The notes: a model not told the origin generated them from the letters alone. DNA of 15,081 nucleotides from GCA-020352575 sp041635475 (GCA_041635475.1 JBFKVA010000054.1:1-15081); one strand, 5' to 3'. Positions 1 through 6,694 are shown, numbered from the stretch's first letter. Program-made: numbers and translations.

Positions 1-42
1 CTCGTACCTCGTACCTTGCGCCTCGTACCTCGTACCTCGCTA
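1..42. repeat. Heptanucleotide tandem repeat at the end of the DUF454 gene
   Basis: Six consecutive 7-bp units are visible: CTCGTAC, CTCGTAC, CTTGCGC, CTCGTAC, CTCGTAC, CTCGCTA. Four are identical and two are variants that keep the 7-bp phase. The last unit supplies the TAG stop codon of the minus-strand DUF454 gene, so the array starts exactly where that gene ends, and it continues past the left edge of the window. It is not a CRISPR because there are no spacers. Its role is unknown; a slipped-strand satellite or part of a dispersed intergenic repeat family both fit. Confidence 0.8.
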
Positions 43-474
43 CGCCATGACCTCTTCGTAGGTGAGGCGCATGAGCCGCTCCCGGTCGTCGGTACTGATC
101 GTCGGGCGGGTGAGGATCCAACCGATGAGGAGGGCCGCGAAGGACACGAAGGCGATGTCGGCCCACAGCGGGAAGCCCGTTGCGTAGACCGTGAGGCCGA
201 ACGTGAGGACGATGAAGAACGTGGCCAGGCGCTTGACCTTGAGTGTGAAGCCCCGCCGAACCCTCCAACTCCGCACGATCGGTCCGAACGTCCGGTGAGA
301 GACCATCCAGCGGTCGAACCGCTCCGATGACTTCGAGAAGGAGAACGCCGCCAGGAGCACCGGACCCGTGGTCGGGATGGTCGGGAGAACGACGCCGACG
401 AGCGCGATCCCGAGCATGAGGAACCCCAACGCCATGTAGAGCGCACGGCCGGTGCGGGTGCGGGCCTTTGCCAT
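40..474 (-). CDS. DUF454 (YbaN-type) small inner-membrane protein
   Basis: The product has 144 residues, the usual length for the DUF454/YbaN family, which has no established biochemical function. The family hallmark is clear: a glycine-rich hydrophobic segment followed by LPTIPTTGPVLLAAFSFSKS, then RFDRWMVSHRTFGPIVRSW. Hydrophobic stretches near residues 11-28, 31-47, 82-100 and 103-120 indicate about four membrane passes with a short charged C-terminus. ATG at 474 is chosen over GTG at 477 because a TACAGT -10 box ends exactly 6 nt before it, which fits a leaderless transcript. The gene is divergent from the aldolase gene and shares a 130-bp promoter region with it. The family assignment is firm; the function is unknown. 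Confidence 0.85.
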   Translation of the reverse strand: MAKARTRTGRALYMALGFLMLGIALVGVVLPTIPTTGPVLLAAFSFSKSSERFDRWMVSHRTFGPIVRSWRVRRGFTLKVKRLATFFIVLTFGLTVYATGFPLWADIAFVSFAALLIGWILTRPTISTDDRERLMRLTYEEVMA

Positions 475-480
475 CACGGC

Positions 481-486
481 ACTGTA
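481..486 (-). promoter_or_regulatory. Candidate -10 box of the DUF454 gene
   Basis: On the minus strand TACAGT is followed by 6 nt (GCCGTG) and then ATG at 474. This TANNNT-N6-ATG arrangement recurs in the window and is the known layout of leaderless actinobacterial promoters. No convincing -35 element is seen; an inverted repeat occupies that position instead. Confidence 0.45.
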
Positions 487-495
487 TGCCCTCTC

Positions 496-518
496 GGACC
501 CGACAGCACGTCGGGTCC
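496..518. promoter_or_regulatory. Perfect 9-bp inverted repeat, candidate operator
   Basis: GGACCCGAC and GTCGGGTCC are exact reverse complements separated by 5 nt (AGCAC). The repeat lies between the divergent DUF454 and aldolase genes. Counted from the proposed DUF454 start site it covers about -22 to -44, where a bound repressor would block the -35 region; it is about 60 bp upstream of the aldolase -10 box. It could also form an RNA hairpin, but neither flanking gene is expected to be transcribed through it. No regulator can be named from sequence. Confidence 0.5.
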
Positions 519-579
519 TGACCGCCTTCGGGTCGTCCCATTGGACGTATCGCGATCAAACGACCCCCAGACGGTCGAA

Positions 580-603
580 TAGGCTTTGGCCCGACCGAGG
601 AGG
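580..603 (+). promoter_or_regulatory. Candidate -10 box and Shine-Dalgarno of the aldolase gene
   Basis: TAGGCT at 580-585 is a plausible -10 element. A strong purine-rich GAGGAGG at 597-603 lies 3 nt before ATG 607. The close spacing is a little short, but the motif decides for ATG 607 over the in-frame TTG at 586, because the TTG would place this ribosome binding site inside the coding region. Confidence 0.4.
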
Positions 604-606
604 CCC

Positions 607-1644
607 ATGCCAATCGCCAGTCCAGAGACGTATCGCGCGATGTTCGACACCGCCGCCGCCGGTGGCTACGCGTTCCCCGCCATCAACGTCACCTCCACCG
701 AGACGCTCAACGCCGTCCTGGCGGGCTTCGCCGAGGCCGAGTCCGACGGGATCGTCCAGGTGTCGACCGGGGGCGCGGAGTTCCTTTCCGGCCTGGCGGT
801 GAAACACATGCCCACCGGCGCCCGGGTCCTGGCCGAGGCCGCCCACGTCCTGGCCGAGCGCTACCCCATCAACGTCGCGCTCCACACCGACCACTGCCAG
901 CCGGACAAGGTCGACGCGTTCATCCGCCCCCTCTTGGCCGAGTCGGCCAAGCGTCGAACCGAGGGCTTGGCGCCGCTCTACCAATCCCACATGCTCGACG
1001 CGTCGGCCATCCCCATGGAGGACAACCTGGCCTTGGCCTCCGCGCTCCTCGACGAATGCGCCGCCCTCGACGTCATCCTCGAACTCGAGGTCGGGATCGT
1101 CGGGGGCGAGGAGGACGGTATCGACAACGAAGGGGCGCCGGCCGAGAAGCTCTACACGACCACCGAGGACATGTTGCGGGTCGCCGAGGTCCTCGGGACC
1201 GGGGAGCGTGGCCGGTACCTGCTGGCTGCGGTCTTCGGGAACGTCCACGGCGTCTACAAGCCCGGGAACGTCAAGCTCCGCCCCTCGATCCTGCGCGACG
1301 GACAGGCAGCCGTCGAGGCCAGGTACGGGGCCGCCGGTCGGTTTCACCTGGTCTTCCATGGTGGCAGCGGGTCCACCTCCGACGAGATCCATGAGACACT
1401 CGACTACGGCGTCGTGAAGATGAACATCGACACCGATACCCAATACGCGTTCACCCGCCCCGTGGCAGCCCACATGTTCACCAACTACGACGGTGTCCTC
1501 AAGGTCGACGGCGAGGTCGGCAACAAACGGGTGTACGACCCCCGGTCGTACCTCCGGGCCGCCGAACGGTCCATGAGCGACCGGGTCGTGGTTGCCGCAC
1601 AACAGCTCCGGAGCGCAGGTCGGACCCTCGGGCAGGTCGACTGA
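607..1644 (+). CDS. fbaA: Class II fructose-bisphosphate aldolase
   Basis: This zinc-dependent cytosolic enzyme of glycolysis and gluconeogenesis splits fructose 1,6-bisphosphate into dihydroxyacetone phosphate and glyceraldehyde 3-phosphate. The product is 345 residues, full length for the FbaA/mycobacterial-type branch. HTDHC at residues 93-97 carries the catalytic Asp and the first zinc-ligand His. It is followed by SHMLDAS, the ELEVGIVGGEEDG segment, the FGNVHGVYKPGN zinc/phosphate motif, VFHGGSGS with the third ligand His and phosphate-binding loop, and VVKMNIDTDTQ. A mycobacterium-like KLYTTTEDMLRV stretch is present. The gene stands alone, is divergent from the DUF454 gene, and is followed 48 bp later by nhaA on the same strand. 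All key residues are intact, so an active enzyme is expected. Confidence 0.97.
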   Translation: MPIASPETYRAMFDTAAAGGYAFPAINVTSTETLNAVLAGFAEAESDGIVQVSTGGAEFLSGLAVKHMPTGARVLAEAAHVLAERYPINVALHTDHCQPDKVDAFIRPLLAESAKRRTEGLAPLYQSHMLDASAIPMEDNLALASALLDECAALDVILELEVGIVGGEEDGIDNEGAPAEKLYTTTEDMLRVAEVLGTGERGRYLLAAVFGNVHGVYKPGNVKLRPSILRDGQAAVEARYGAAGRFHLVFHGGSGSTSDEIHETLDYGVVKMNIDTDTQYAFTRPVAAHMFTNYDGVLKVDGEVGNKRVYDPRSYLRAAERSMSDRVVVAAQQLRSAGRTLGQVD

Positions 1645-1657
1645 CCGCTCCCAGGGC

Positions 1658-1691
1658 GGCTACGACTGCCCGCTGGCTACGATTCCCCGCT
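1658..1691. repeat. Imperfect 17-bp tandem duplication in the nhaA promoter
   Basis: GGCTACGACTGCCCGCT (1658-1674) is followed directly by GGCTACGATTCCCCGCT (1675-1691); 15 of 17 positions match. The second copy holds the best -10 candidate of nhaA, TACGAT at 1678-1683, and ends one base before the nhaA ATG. The first copy has TACGAC, which lacks the final T of a TANNNT box. Confidence 0.6.
1678..1683 (+). promoter_or_regulatory. Candidate -10 box of nhaA
   Basis: TACGAT lies 9 nt before ATG 1693, implying a leaderless or nearly leaderless message; no Shine-Dalgarno is seen. It sits inside the second unit of a 17-bp tandem duplication. Read-through from the aldolase gene is an alternative source of nhaA mRNA. 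Confidence 0.35.
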
Positions 1692-1692
1692 C

Positions 1693-3039
1693 ATGGCAGA
1701 CCGCGCCTACGCATCCTGGCTCGACCCTGACCGTTTCATTCGCTCCCGGTACGTCAGGCCGGTCCTTGAGTTCGCTCGCATCGAGTCCTCGTCGGGCATC
1801 ATCATGCTCATCGCCGCGGTCGTGGCGCTCGTGTGGGCCAATTCACCCGCGTGGGAGTCGTACTTCCACCTGTGGGAGGCCCACTTCACGTTCGAGTTCG
1901 GGCCGATTCACCTCGAGGAGACGCTCCACGAAGTCATCAACGACGGCCTCATGGCCATCTTCTTCTTCGTCGTGGGCCTCGAGATCAAGCGCGAACTCGC
2001 CGTCGGGGAGCTGCGTGACCCCAAGGCGGCGGCCCTCCCGGCCATCGCCGCCCTCGGCGGCATGGCTGTGCCTGCGCTCATGTACCTCTTCATCGTCGGC
2101 TTCTCCAGTCCCGATGCATCGGGCTGGGGGGTCCCGATGGCCACCGACATCGCCTTCTCGATCGGGGTCCTCAGCCTCCTCGGCCGCCGGGCGCCACTGT
2201 CGGCGAAGCTCTTCCTCCTCGCCCTCGCCATCGCCGACGACGTCGGCGCCATCGCCGTCATCGCCGTCTTCTACACGGCCGATCTCGAGGTCGGGTACCT
2301 CCTGGCGGCCGCCGCCTCCCTCGCCTTCATCTGGGCCTCGAACCGGGTGGGGATCCGGTCGCTGGCGTTCTACATCGCCGCGGCGGTCGTCGCCTGGTAC
2401 CTCATGCTCGAGTCCGGCGTCCACGCCACCATCGCCGGCGTCGCCCTCGGCCTCATCACGCCGGCTCATCCCCTCTTCGACGCCGAGGAGTTCGACCGGC
2501 GGGCCCGGAGGATCATCGACACCTACCCGTCGCTCGTCCGCAGCCAGACCGACCGGGAACAAGTCGACCACGAAGCCCGGATCCTGTCCCGCCTGGCCAA
2601 GGAGTCGATCGCTCCCCTCAACCGCCTGGAGCACTCCCTCCAGATGTGGAGCTCCTACGGGATCATCCCGCTCTTTGCCCTGGCCAACGCCGGGGTTCGG
2701 TTCGAGGGCACACCGATCACCGAAGCCCTGAGGACGCCGGTGGCCCTGGGGGTCGGGGCCGGCCTCTTCGTCGGCAAGATCGTCGGGATCTCGGGGGCCA
2801 CGTGGCTGGCGGTGAGGCTGGGTCTCGGCCGGATGCCCGTCGGCGTGACCTGGCGGCTCGTCTTCGGGCTGGCAGCCCTGGCCGGGATCGGGTTCACCGT
2901 GGCGCTGTTCGTCACCGGCCTCGCCTTCGAGCCGGGCAGTCCGTCGATCGACCTCGCCAAGACGGGGATCTTCGCCGGGTCGCTTCTCGCCGGCCTCGTG
3001 GGGTACGTCGCGATCCGCACCGCCCCCGAGCCGGCGTGA
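1693..3039 (+). CDS. nhaA: Na+/H+ antiporter NhaA
   Basis: This inner-membrane electrogenic antiporter exchanges cytosolic Na+ (or Li+) for external H+ and serves pH and salt homeostasis. The product has 448 residues, longer than the roughly 390 of E. coli NhaA, chiefly because of a charged cytosolic stretch around residues 250-320 (containing FDRRARR and NRLEHSLQMW). The ion-binding aspartates are present: ALAIADDVGAI gives D182-D183, matching E. coli D163-D164, and ATDIAF gives D152, matching D133. The functionally important lysine K362 is in LFVGKIVGI (E. coli K300). NDGLMAIFFFVVGLEIKRE and LFALANAG are further family signatures. About a dozen hydrophobic segments are visible. Its stop overlaps the start of the next gene as GTGA. 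Confidence 0.97.
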   Translation: MADRAYASWLDPDRFIRSRYVRPVLEFARIESSSGIIMLIAAVVALVWANSPAWESYFHLWEAHFTFEFGPIHLEETLHEVINDGLMAIFFFVVGLEIKRELAVGELRDPKAAALPAIAALGGMAVPALMYLFIVGFSSPDASGWGVPMATDIAFSIGVLSLLGRRAPLSAKLFLLALAIADDVGAIAVIAVFYTADLEVGYLLAAAASLAFIWASNRVGIRSLAFYIAAAVVAWYLMLESGVHATIAGVALGLITPAHPLFDAEEFDRRARRIIDTYPSLVRSQTDREQVDHEARILSRLAKESIAPLNRLEHSLQMWSSYGIIPLFALANAGVRFEGTPITEALRTPVALGVGAGLFVGKIVGISGATWLAVRLGLGRMPVGVTWRLVFGLAALAGIGFTVALFVTGLAFEPGSPSIDLAKTGIFAGSLLAGLVGYVAIRTAPEPA

Positions 3040-3209
3040 CCGACGTTCCCCCGGCGGAGATCATCTGCGTCGACTGCCTCGGGACGGCCCACCTCATCTC
3101 GTACGAGCCCCCCGACGGATTCGAACCCGGCGACGTCGTCGCCTACCGCTGTTCGGACTGCCTCGACCGCTGGGACCTCGTCTGGGAGTCCGACGGGGAC
3201 ATGGAGTAG
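3036..3209 (+). CDS. Small zinc-ribbon protein coupled to nhaA
   Basis: This 57-residue acidic protein starts with the GTG that overlaps the nhaA stop (GTGA), so it is probably translated by ribosomes finishing nhaA. Two CxxC knuckles, C11-V-D-C14 and C39-S-D-C42, are spaced as in zinc-ribbon folds, and the C-terminal half ends in an aromatic/acidic tail (RWDLVWESDGDME). Nothing outside the knuckles identifies a partner. Low-GC third positions are absent and codon use resembles its neighbours, which supports a real gene. A structural zinc site is inferred from the Cys pattern. A link to the antiporter, or to the thioredoxin-like gene 49 bp downstream, is suggested by position only. Confidence 0.7.
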   Translation: MTDVPPAEIICVDCLGTAHLISYEPPDGFEPGDVVAYRCSDCLDRWDLVWESDGDME

Positions 3210-3223
3210 CGGGCCGCCCGGAA

Positions 3224-3229
3224 TACGCT
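3224..3229 (+). promoter_or_regulatory. Candidate -10 box of the thioredoxin-like gene
   Basis: TACGCT lies 29 nt before ATG 3259. A GAGAAAG Shine-Dalgarno at 3246-3252, 6 nt before the ATG, selects ATG 3259 over the in-frame TTG at 3244, which overlaps that motif. Confidence 0.35.
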
Positions 3230-3258
3230 GCGGTGACTGCTCGTTGAGAAAGCACGAC

Positions 3259-3621
3259 ATGTTCAAGAAGAGAAAGCGCCTTCGCGCCACCAAGATTCAT
3301 TCGATGTCCGAGATCGAGCAGATCGCGTCCGAGGGGAAGCCGGTCCTCATCGACTTCATGCAGTTCGGCTGCTCCCCCTGCCAGGTGATGGACGGGATCG
3401 TCGACGAACTCGCCGACGAGTTCGGTGACTCGGCCCACGTCCTCAAGGCGAACGCGGCCAACGCCCCCGAGGCCTTCGCCATGTACCAGGTGATGTCGAC
3501 GCCGACGTTCGTACTCCTGACCAACGGGAACGCCAAGCCCCGGTGGCGCCAGTCGGGAATGGTGAAGAAGGACCAGTTGCGGCGCCTTCTTGAGCGCGAG
3601 GGCGCCAGCCAGAGGGTGTAG
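3259..3621 (+). CDS. Thioredoxin-like protein with CSPC active site
   Basis: The 120-residue product has a single thioredoxin fold. The redox motif is FMQFGC38-S-P-C41-QVM, with the cis-proline at P82 in VMSTPTFVLL, followed by the usual NG turn and amphipathic C-terminal helix. Canonical thioredoxins carry WCGPC; here the preceding Trp is Phe-Gly and the inner dipeptide is Ser-Pro, so redox potential and partners may differ. A strongly basic N-terminal tail (MFKKRKRLRATK) precedes the fold; there is no signal peptide, so it is cytosolic or membrane/nucleic-acid peripheral. It is expected to reduce disulfides with a thioredoxin reductase, or act in a dedicated pair. It converges on the acyl-CoA dehydrogenase gene with a 16-bp gap. 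Confidence 0.85.
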   Translation: MFKKRKRLRATKIHSMSEIEQIASEGKPVLIDFMQFGCSPCQVMDGIVDELADEFGDSAHVLKANAANAPEAFAMYQVMSTPTFVLLTNGNAKPRWRQSGMVKKDQLRRLLEREGASQRV

Positions 3622-3637
3622 ACGCCCGTCCCGGGTG

Positions 3638-4786
3638 CTACGAGAGGAGCGCCCGGCCCACGATCTCCTTCATGATCTCGTTCGTGCCGCCGTAGATGCG
3701 CTGCACCCGCGAATCGGCGAAGGCCCGGGCGATCGGGTACTCCATCATGTAGCCGTACCCACCGTGGAGTTGGAGGCACTCGTCCATCACCCGGCCTTGC
3801 AGCTCGGTGGTCCACAGCTTGCCCATGGCGGCCTCCTCGACGGTGAGGTCCCCGGTGGCGTGCGCCTCGACCTGGGCATCGACGTAGGTGCGGCCGACCG
3901 CGATCTCGGCCTTCATCTCCGCCAGTTTGAAGCGGGTGTTCTGGAACGACGCGATGGGTCGACCGAACGCCGTCCGCTCCTTGACGTACTCGACGGTGAG
4001 GTCGAAGGCAGCTTCGCAGGCGGCCATCGCCCCGACCGAAATGCTCAGCCGCTCCTGCGGGAGGTTCTGGACCAACTGGAAGAAGCCCGACCCCTCGGCG
4101 CCCAACAGGTTGGCCGCGGGCACCCGGACATCGTTGAAGAACAGCTCTGCCGTGTCCTGGGAGTGCATTCCCAGCTTCTCGAGGTTGCGACCCCGCTCGA
4201 ATCCCTCCATGCCGTCCTCGACCACGATGAGGCTCATCCCGGTGTGGGCCTGGGTGGGATCGGTCTTGGCGACGACGATCACGACATCGCAGTTGATCCC
4301 GTTCGTGATGAACGTCTTGGAGCCGTTCACGACGTAGGTGTCACCGTCCTTGATGGCCGTGGTCTTGACGGCGGCGAGGTCCGAGCCGGTGCCGGGCTCG
4401 GTCATGGCGATGGCGGTCATGATGTCACCGCTCACCATCCCCGGCAACCACCGCCGTCGCTGCTCGTCATTCGTGTGGTGGAGGAAGTACGGCAGGCACA
4501 CGTCGTTGTGGAGGCCGATCATCGCCCCCGCCCCACCGACCCCTCCCCTGATGAGTTCCTCGGTCACCACGGCGTTCCATCGGAAGTCCGGCATCCCCGG
4601 CCCGCCGTACTCCTCGGGCACCGCCATGCCGAGCAGGCCCATGTCACCGGCCTTCTTGAAGACCGACCTGGGCACGATGCCCGCCTTCTCCCACTCCAGG
4701 AAGTGCGGCTTCATCTCGGTCTCGACGAACGCCCGCACCGAGGCGGCGAACAGCTCGTGGTCCTGATCGAAAAGGGTCCTGTGCAT
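3638..4786 (-). CDS. Acyl-CoA dehydrogenase, long-chain type
   Basis: This FAD enzyme oxidises an acyl-CoA to the trans-2-enoyl-CoA in the first step of beta-oxidation, passing electrons to ETF. The 382-residue length is typical. AMTEPGTGSD (residues 127-136) and KTFITNG bind FAD and substrate, and QLHGGYGYMMEYPIAR with IYGGTNEI (364-371) closes the C-terminal domain. The position of the MCAD catalytic Glu is Gly here (IYGGT). The base is instead expected at E245 in LPQERL, the helix-G position used by long-chain and isovaleryl-CoA dehydrogenases. It starts 2 nt after the MaoC-hydratase stop with AAGGA as ribosome binding site, so the two form one operon. Substrate chain length cannot be fixed from sequence. 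Confidence 0.93.
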   Translation of the reverse strand: MHRTLFDQDHELFAASVRAFVETEMKPHFLEWEKAGIVPRSVFKKAGDMGLLGMAVPEEYGGPGMPDFRWNAVVTEELIRGGVGGAGAMIGLHNDVCLPYFLHHTNDEQRRRWLPGMVSGDIMTAIAMTEPGTGSDLAAVKTTAIKDGDTYVVNGSKTFITNGINCDVVIVVAKTDPTQAHTGMSLIVVEDGMEGFERGRNLEKLGMHSQDTAELFFNDVRVPAANLLGAEGSGFFQLVQNLPQERLSISVGAMAACEAAFDLTVEYVKERTAFGRPIASFQNTRFKLAEMKAEIAVGRTYVDAQVEAHATGDLTVEEAAMGKLWTTELQGRVMDECLQLHGGYGYMMEYPIARAFADSRVQRIYGGTNEIMKEIVGRALLS

Positions 4787-4788
4787 TG

Positions 4789-5646
4789 TCAATCCTTCAT
4801 GGTGATGAGGCAGTTGGCGAGGACGGGCTCTCCCCGTTCGGCGGTCGTGGCGGTCACCACGAGCCCGGCGTCGGTCCGCCAGGTCGAAGTCACGACCGTC
4901 TCGCCGGGATACACGACCCCGGCGAAGCGGGCCCGGTACCCGCCCACCCGGGTGACATCGCCGTCGAGCACGCCGTCCACCACCGCCTTGCACACGACTC
5001 CGAACGAGCTCAGCCCGTGGAGGATCGGCGTCTCGAACCCGGCCAGGCGAGCGAACGTCGGGTCGGCGTGGAGCGGGTTCTTGTCCCCGCTGAGTCGGTA
5101 GATGAGGGCCTGATGGGGAAGGGTCGGTGACGCCACGACCACGTCGGGGTCGCCCGCCGGGGGTTCGACGGTCGTCGACGTGCCCGGCTCTCCCCCGAAG
5201 CCGCCCTCTCCCCGAGCGAAGATGGAGAAGGTGTTCGTGAAGAGGGGACTCCCGTCGGCCAGCGTGGTCTCGACCTCGACGTCGATGACGGCGGCCTTTC
5301 CCTTGTCCCTGAGCCCGGCGATGCGGGCGGTGTTCGTCACCGTGGCCTCGGGCGGGATCGGCCGATGAAGGCGGATCTCCTGTTCCCCGTGGAGGACCAT
5401 CATCATGTTGATGTCGATCCCGGGGAAGCCGTTGAGGCTCCACATGGCGGAGAACGGTGGGATGACGCCGAAACTGGGGAGAACCTTGAGGTTCACTTCG
5501 AAGAGGTACTCGAGTTCGGCCGGGTCCGTCGGCGTTTCGATCCCGGCACCAACCCCGAGGTGGTAGAGGATGACGTCGTCGGCGTCCCACGTGTGATCGG
5601 AGACGATCGGGGGGGCGGCGAGGGCGAGGATCGGATCGATGGGCAT
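4789..5646 (-). CDS. MaoC-type (R)-specific enoyl-CoA hydratase, hydratase-2 family
   Basis: The product adds water to trans-2-enoyl-CoA to give the (R)-3-hydroxyacyl-CoA. It has 285 residues arranged as a degenerate N-terminal hot-dog domain and a catalytic C-terminal one, like eukaryotic hydratase 2 and actinobacterial steroid or fatty-acid hydratases. The hydratase-2 motif YRLSGDKNPLHADP spans residues 183-196, with catalytic D188 and H193, followed by AGFETPILHGL. ATG 5646 is preceded by GGGAGAGG with 7 nt spacing, which rules out the longer in-frame extension to 5700. It leads the operon with the acyl-CoA dehydrogenase; together they carry out oxidation and hydration. A side-chain steroid role is possible but unsupported by other steroid genes here. 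Confidence 0.92.
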   Translation of the reverse strand: MPIDPILALAAPPIVSDHTWDADDVILYHLGVGAGIETPTDPAELEYLFEVNLKVLPSFGVIPPFSAMWSLNGFPGIDINMMMVLHGEQEIRLHRPIPPEATVTNTARIAGLRDKGKAAVIDVEVETTLADGSPLFTNTFSIFARGEGGFGGEPGTSTTVEPPAGDPDVVVASPTLPHQALIYRLSGDKNPLHADPTFARLAGFETPILHGLSSFGVVCKAVVDGVLDGDVTRVGGYRARFAGVVYPGETVVTSTWRTDAGLVVTATTAERGEPVLANCLITMKD

Positions 5647-5683
5647 GTCGTGACCTCTCCCGGTGGCCGAAAGCGCCATCGAG

Positions 5684-5701
5684 TTTGAGCGTTCACTCAA
5701 A
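5684..5701. promoter_or_regulatory. TetR-style palindromic operator candidate
   Basis: TTTGAGCGTTCACTCAAA is an interrupted palindrome; 7 of 9 positions pair between the half-sites TTTGAGCGT and TTTGAGTGA. On the minus strand a TAGCCT (-10 candidate, 5706-5701) abuts it, so a bound repressor would cover the transcription start of the MaoC/acyl-CoA dehydrogenase operon. TetR-family regulators with such sites are common on acyl-CoA genes. The regulator gene is not in the window. Confidence 0.5.
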
Positions 5702-5756
5702 GGCTAGCAGGGGTCGGTCGAGGCTCGGCCACGCCAACGCCAGCGCAGCGGTGGCG

Positions 5757-5762
5757 TACGCT
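5757..5762 (+). promoter_or_regulatory. Candidate -10 box of the DMT exporter gene
   Basis: TACGCT is followed by exactly 6 nt (CACCCG) and ATG 5769. No Shine-Dalgarno precedes the ATG, so a leaderless mRNA is likely. The box supports ATG 5769 over a longer in-frame start near 5685, which would lie inside the divergent operator. Confidence 0.45.
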
Positions 5763-5768
5763 CACCCG

Positions 5769-6665
5769 ATGGCCCGGATCCTCTCGTCGTCGCATGGTCT
5801 GAACCGGGATCGCTTCACGGGCATCGACTGGCTCCTCTTCGTCGGGATCGGCCTCATCTGGGGGTCGTCGTTCGTGCTCATCGAGGTCGGGCTCGAGGCG
5901 CTCGAACCCGGACTGCTCACATGGATTCGGGTCAGCTCCGGTGCCGTCGTGCTCTGGCTCGTCCCCCGGGCCCGGGTCCGCATCGACCGGGAGGACCAAC
6001 CGCGGGTGTGGCTGCTGTCCTTCGTGTGGGTGGCCATCCCCTTCACCTTCTTCCCGGTCGCCCAGCAGTGGATCACGTCGGCCACCACCGGCATGCTCAA
6101 CGGCATCACCCCGCTCACCGCCACCGCCGTCACCGCGGTGCTCCTCCGGCACCGCCCCCGACCCCTCCAACTCACCGGCCTCGCCCTGGGGCTGGCCGGG
6201 GCGTTTCTCATCTCCTACCCATCGATGGGCGAAGGCGCCTCCCAGACCAGGGGGGTGCTGCTCATCCTGGCGGCCAGCCTCCTGTACGGGGTGGCGATCA
6301 GCATCGCCACCCCCCTCCAACAGCGATACGGCTCGCTCCCGGTGATGGCCAGGATGCTCGGCCTGGCCACGATCTGGACGGCACCGTTCGGGATCCTCGG
6401 CTTCGACGGGTCCGCCTGGGAGCCCGGGCCCACCGCGGCCGTCGTCGCCCTGGGCGTCGTCCACACCGGGATCGCCTACCTCGTCATGGGCAACCTCATC
6501 CGGCGGGTGGGGGCGAGCCGCGGCTCGTTCGCGATCTACCTCATCCCGGCGGTCGCCGTCGTCCTGGGTGTGAGCCTGCTGGGCGAGGACGTCGCCCCGG
6601 TGGCGCTGCTCGGCGTCGCCCTCGTCATCGGCGGCGCCGTCCTGGCCAGCCGCGCCGACCACTGA
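5769..6665 (+). CDS. DMT-superfamily transporter with two EamA domains
   Basis: This 298-residue inner-membrane protein belongs to the drug/metabolite transporter superfamily (RhaT/YdcZ-like), whose members usually export amino acids, nucleosides or metabolites. After a short polar N-terminus the first EamA repeat begins at DWLLFVGIGLIWGSSFVLIEVGL. The first half contains ITSATTGMLNGITPLTATAVTAVLL, the typical signature of the helix-4 region. The second repeat begins near GVLLILAASLLYGVAISIATPL and ends in YLIPAVAVVLGVSLLGED, another family hallmark. About ten membrane helices are visible. The substrate cannot be predicted. It precedes corA by 41 bp on the same strand. Confidence 0.9.
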   Translation: MARILSSSHGLNRDRFTGIDWLLFVGIGLIWGSSFVLIEVGLEALEPGLLTWIRVSSGAVVLWLVPRARVRIDREDQPRVWLLSFVWVAIPFTFFPVAQQWITSATTGMLNGITPLTATAVTAVLLRHRPRPLQLTGLALGLAGAFLISYPSMGEGASQTRGVLLILAASLLYGVAISIATPLQQRYGSLPVMARMLGLATIWTAPFGILGFDGSAWEPGPTAAVVALGVVHTGIAYLVMGNLIRRVGASRGSFAIYLIPAVAVVLGVSLLGEDVAPVALLGVALVIGGAVLASRADH

Positions 6666-6694
6666 ACATCCGCGGCATCGGCCGACCGATCCGG

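Noticed and set aside
1..42. CRISPR array
   Set aside because: Units are 7 bp, contiguous and without spacers.
556..1602. Long minus-strand open frame (348 codons) opposite the aldolase gene
   Set aside because: It is the mirror of strongly GC-biased third positions; the plus strand encodes an unmistakable aldolase. The same holds for long frames antisense to nhaA, the DMT exporter, corA, the ligase and the liv genes.
3098..3107. CTCGTACGAG palindrome as a relative of the left-edge heptamer array
   Set aside because: It is a single occurrence inside the zinc-ribbon coding sequence and fits ordinary Ser-Tyr-Glu codons.
3622..3637. Short inverted bases in the thioredoxin/dehydrogenase gap as terminator
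   Set aside because: Only a 4-bp stem with a 3-nt loop is possible in GC-rich sequence, which is not above chance.
3638..5590. 650-codon frame suggesting an acyl-CoA dehydrogenase fused to an N-terminal domain
   Set aside because: The upstream part is an out-of-frame reading of the MaoC-type hydratase gene; the dehydrogenase has its own ATG at 4786 with a ribosome binding site.
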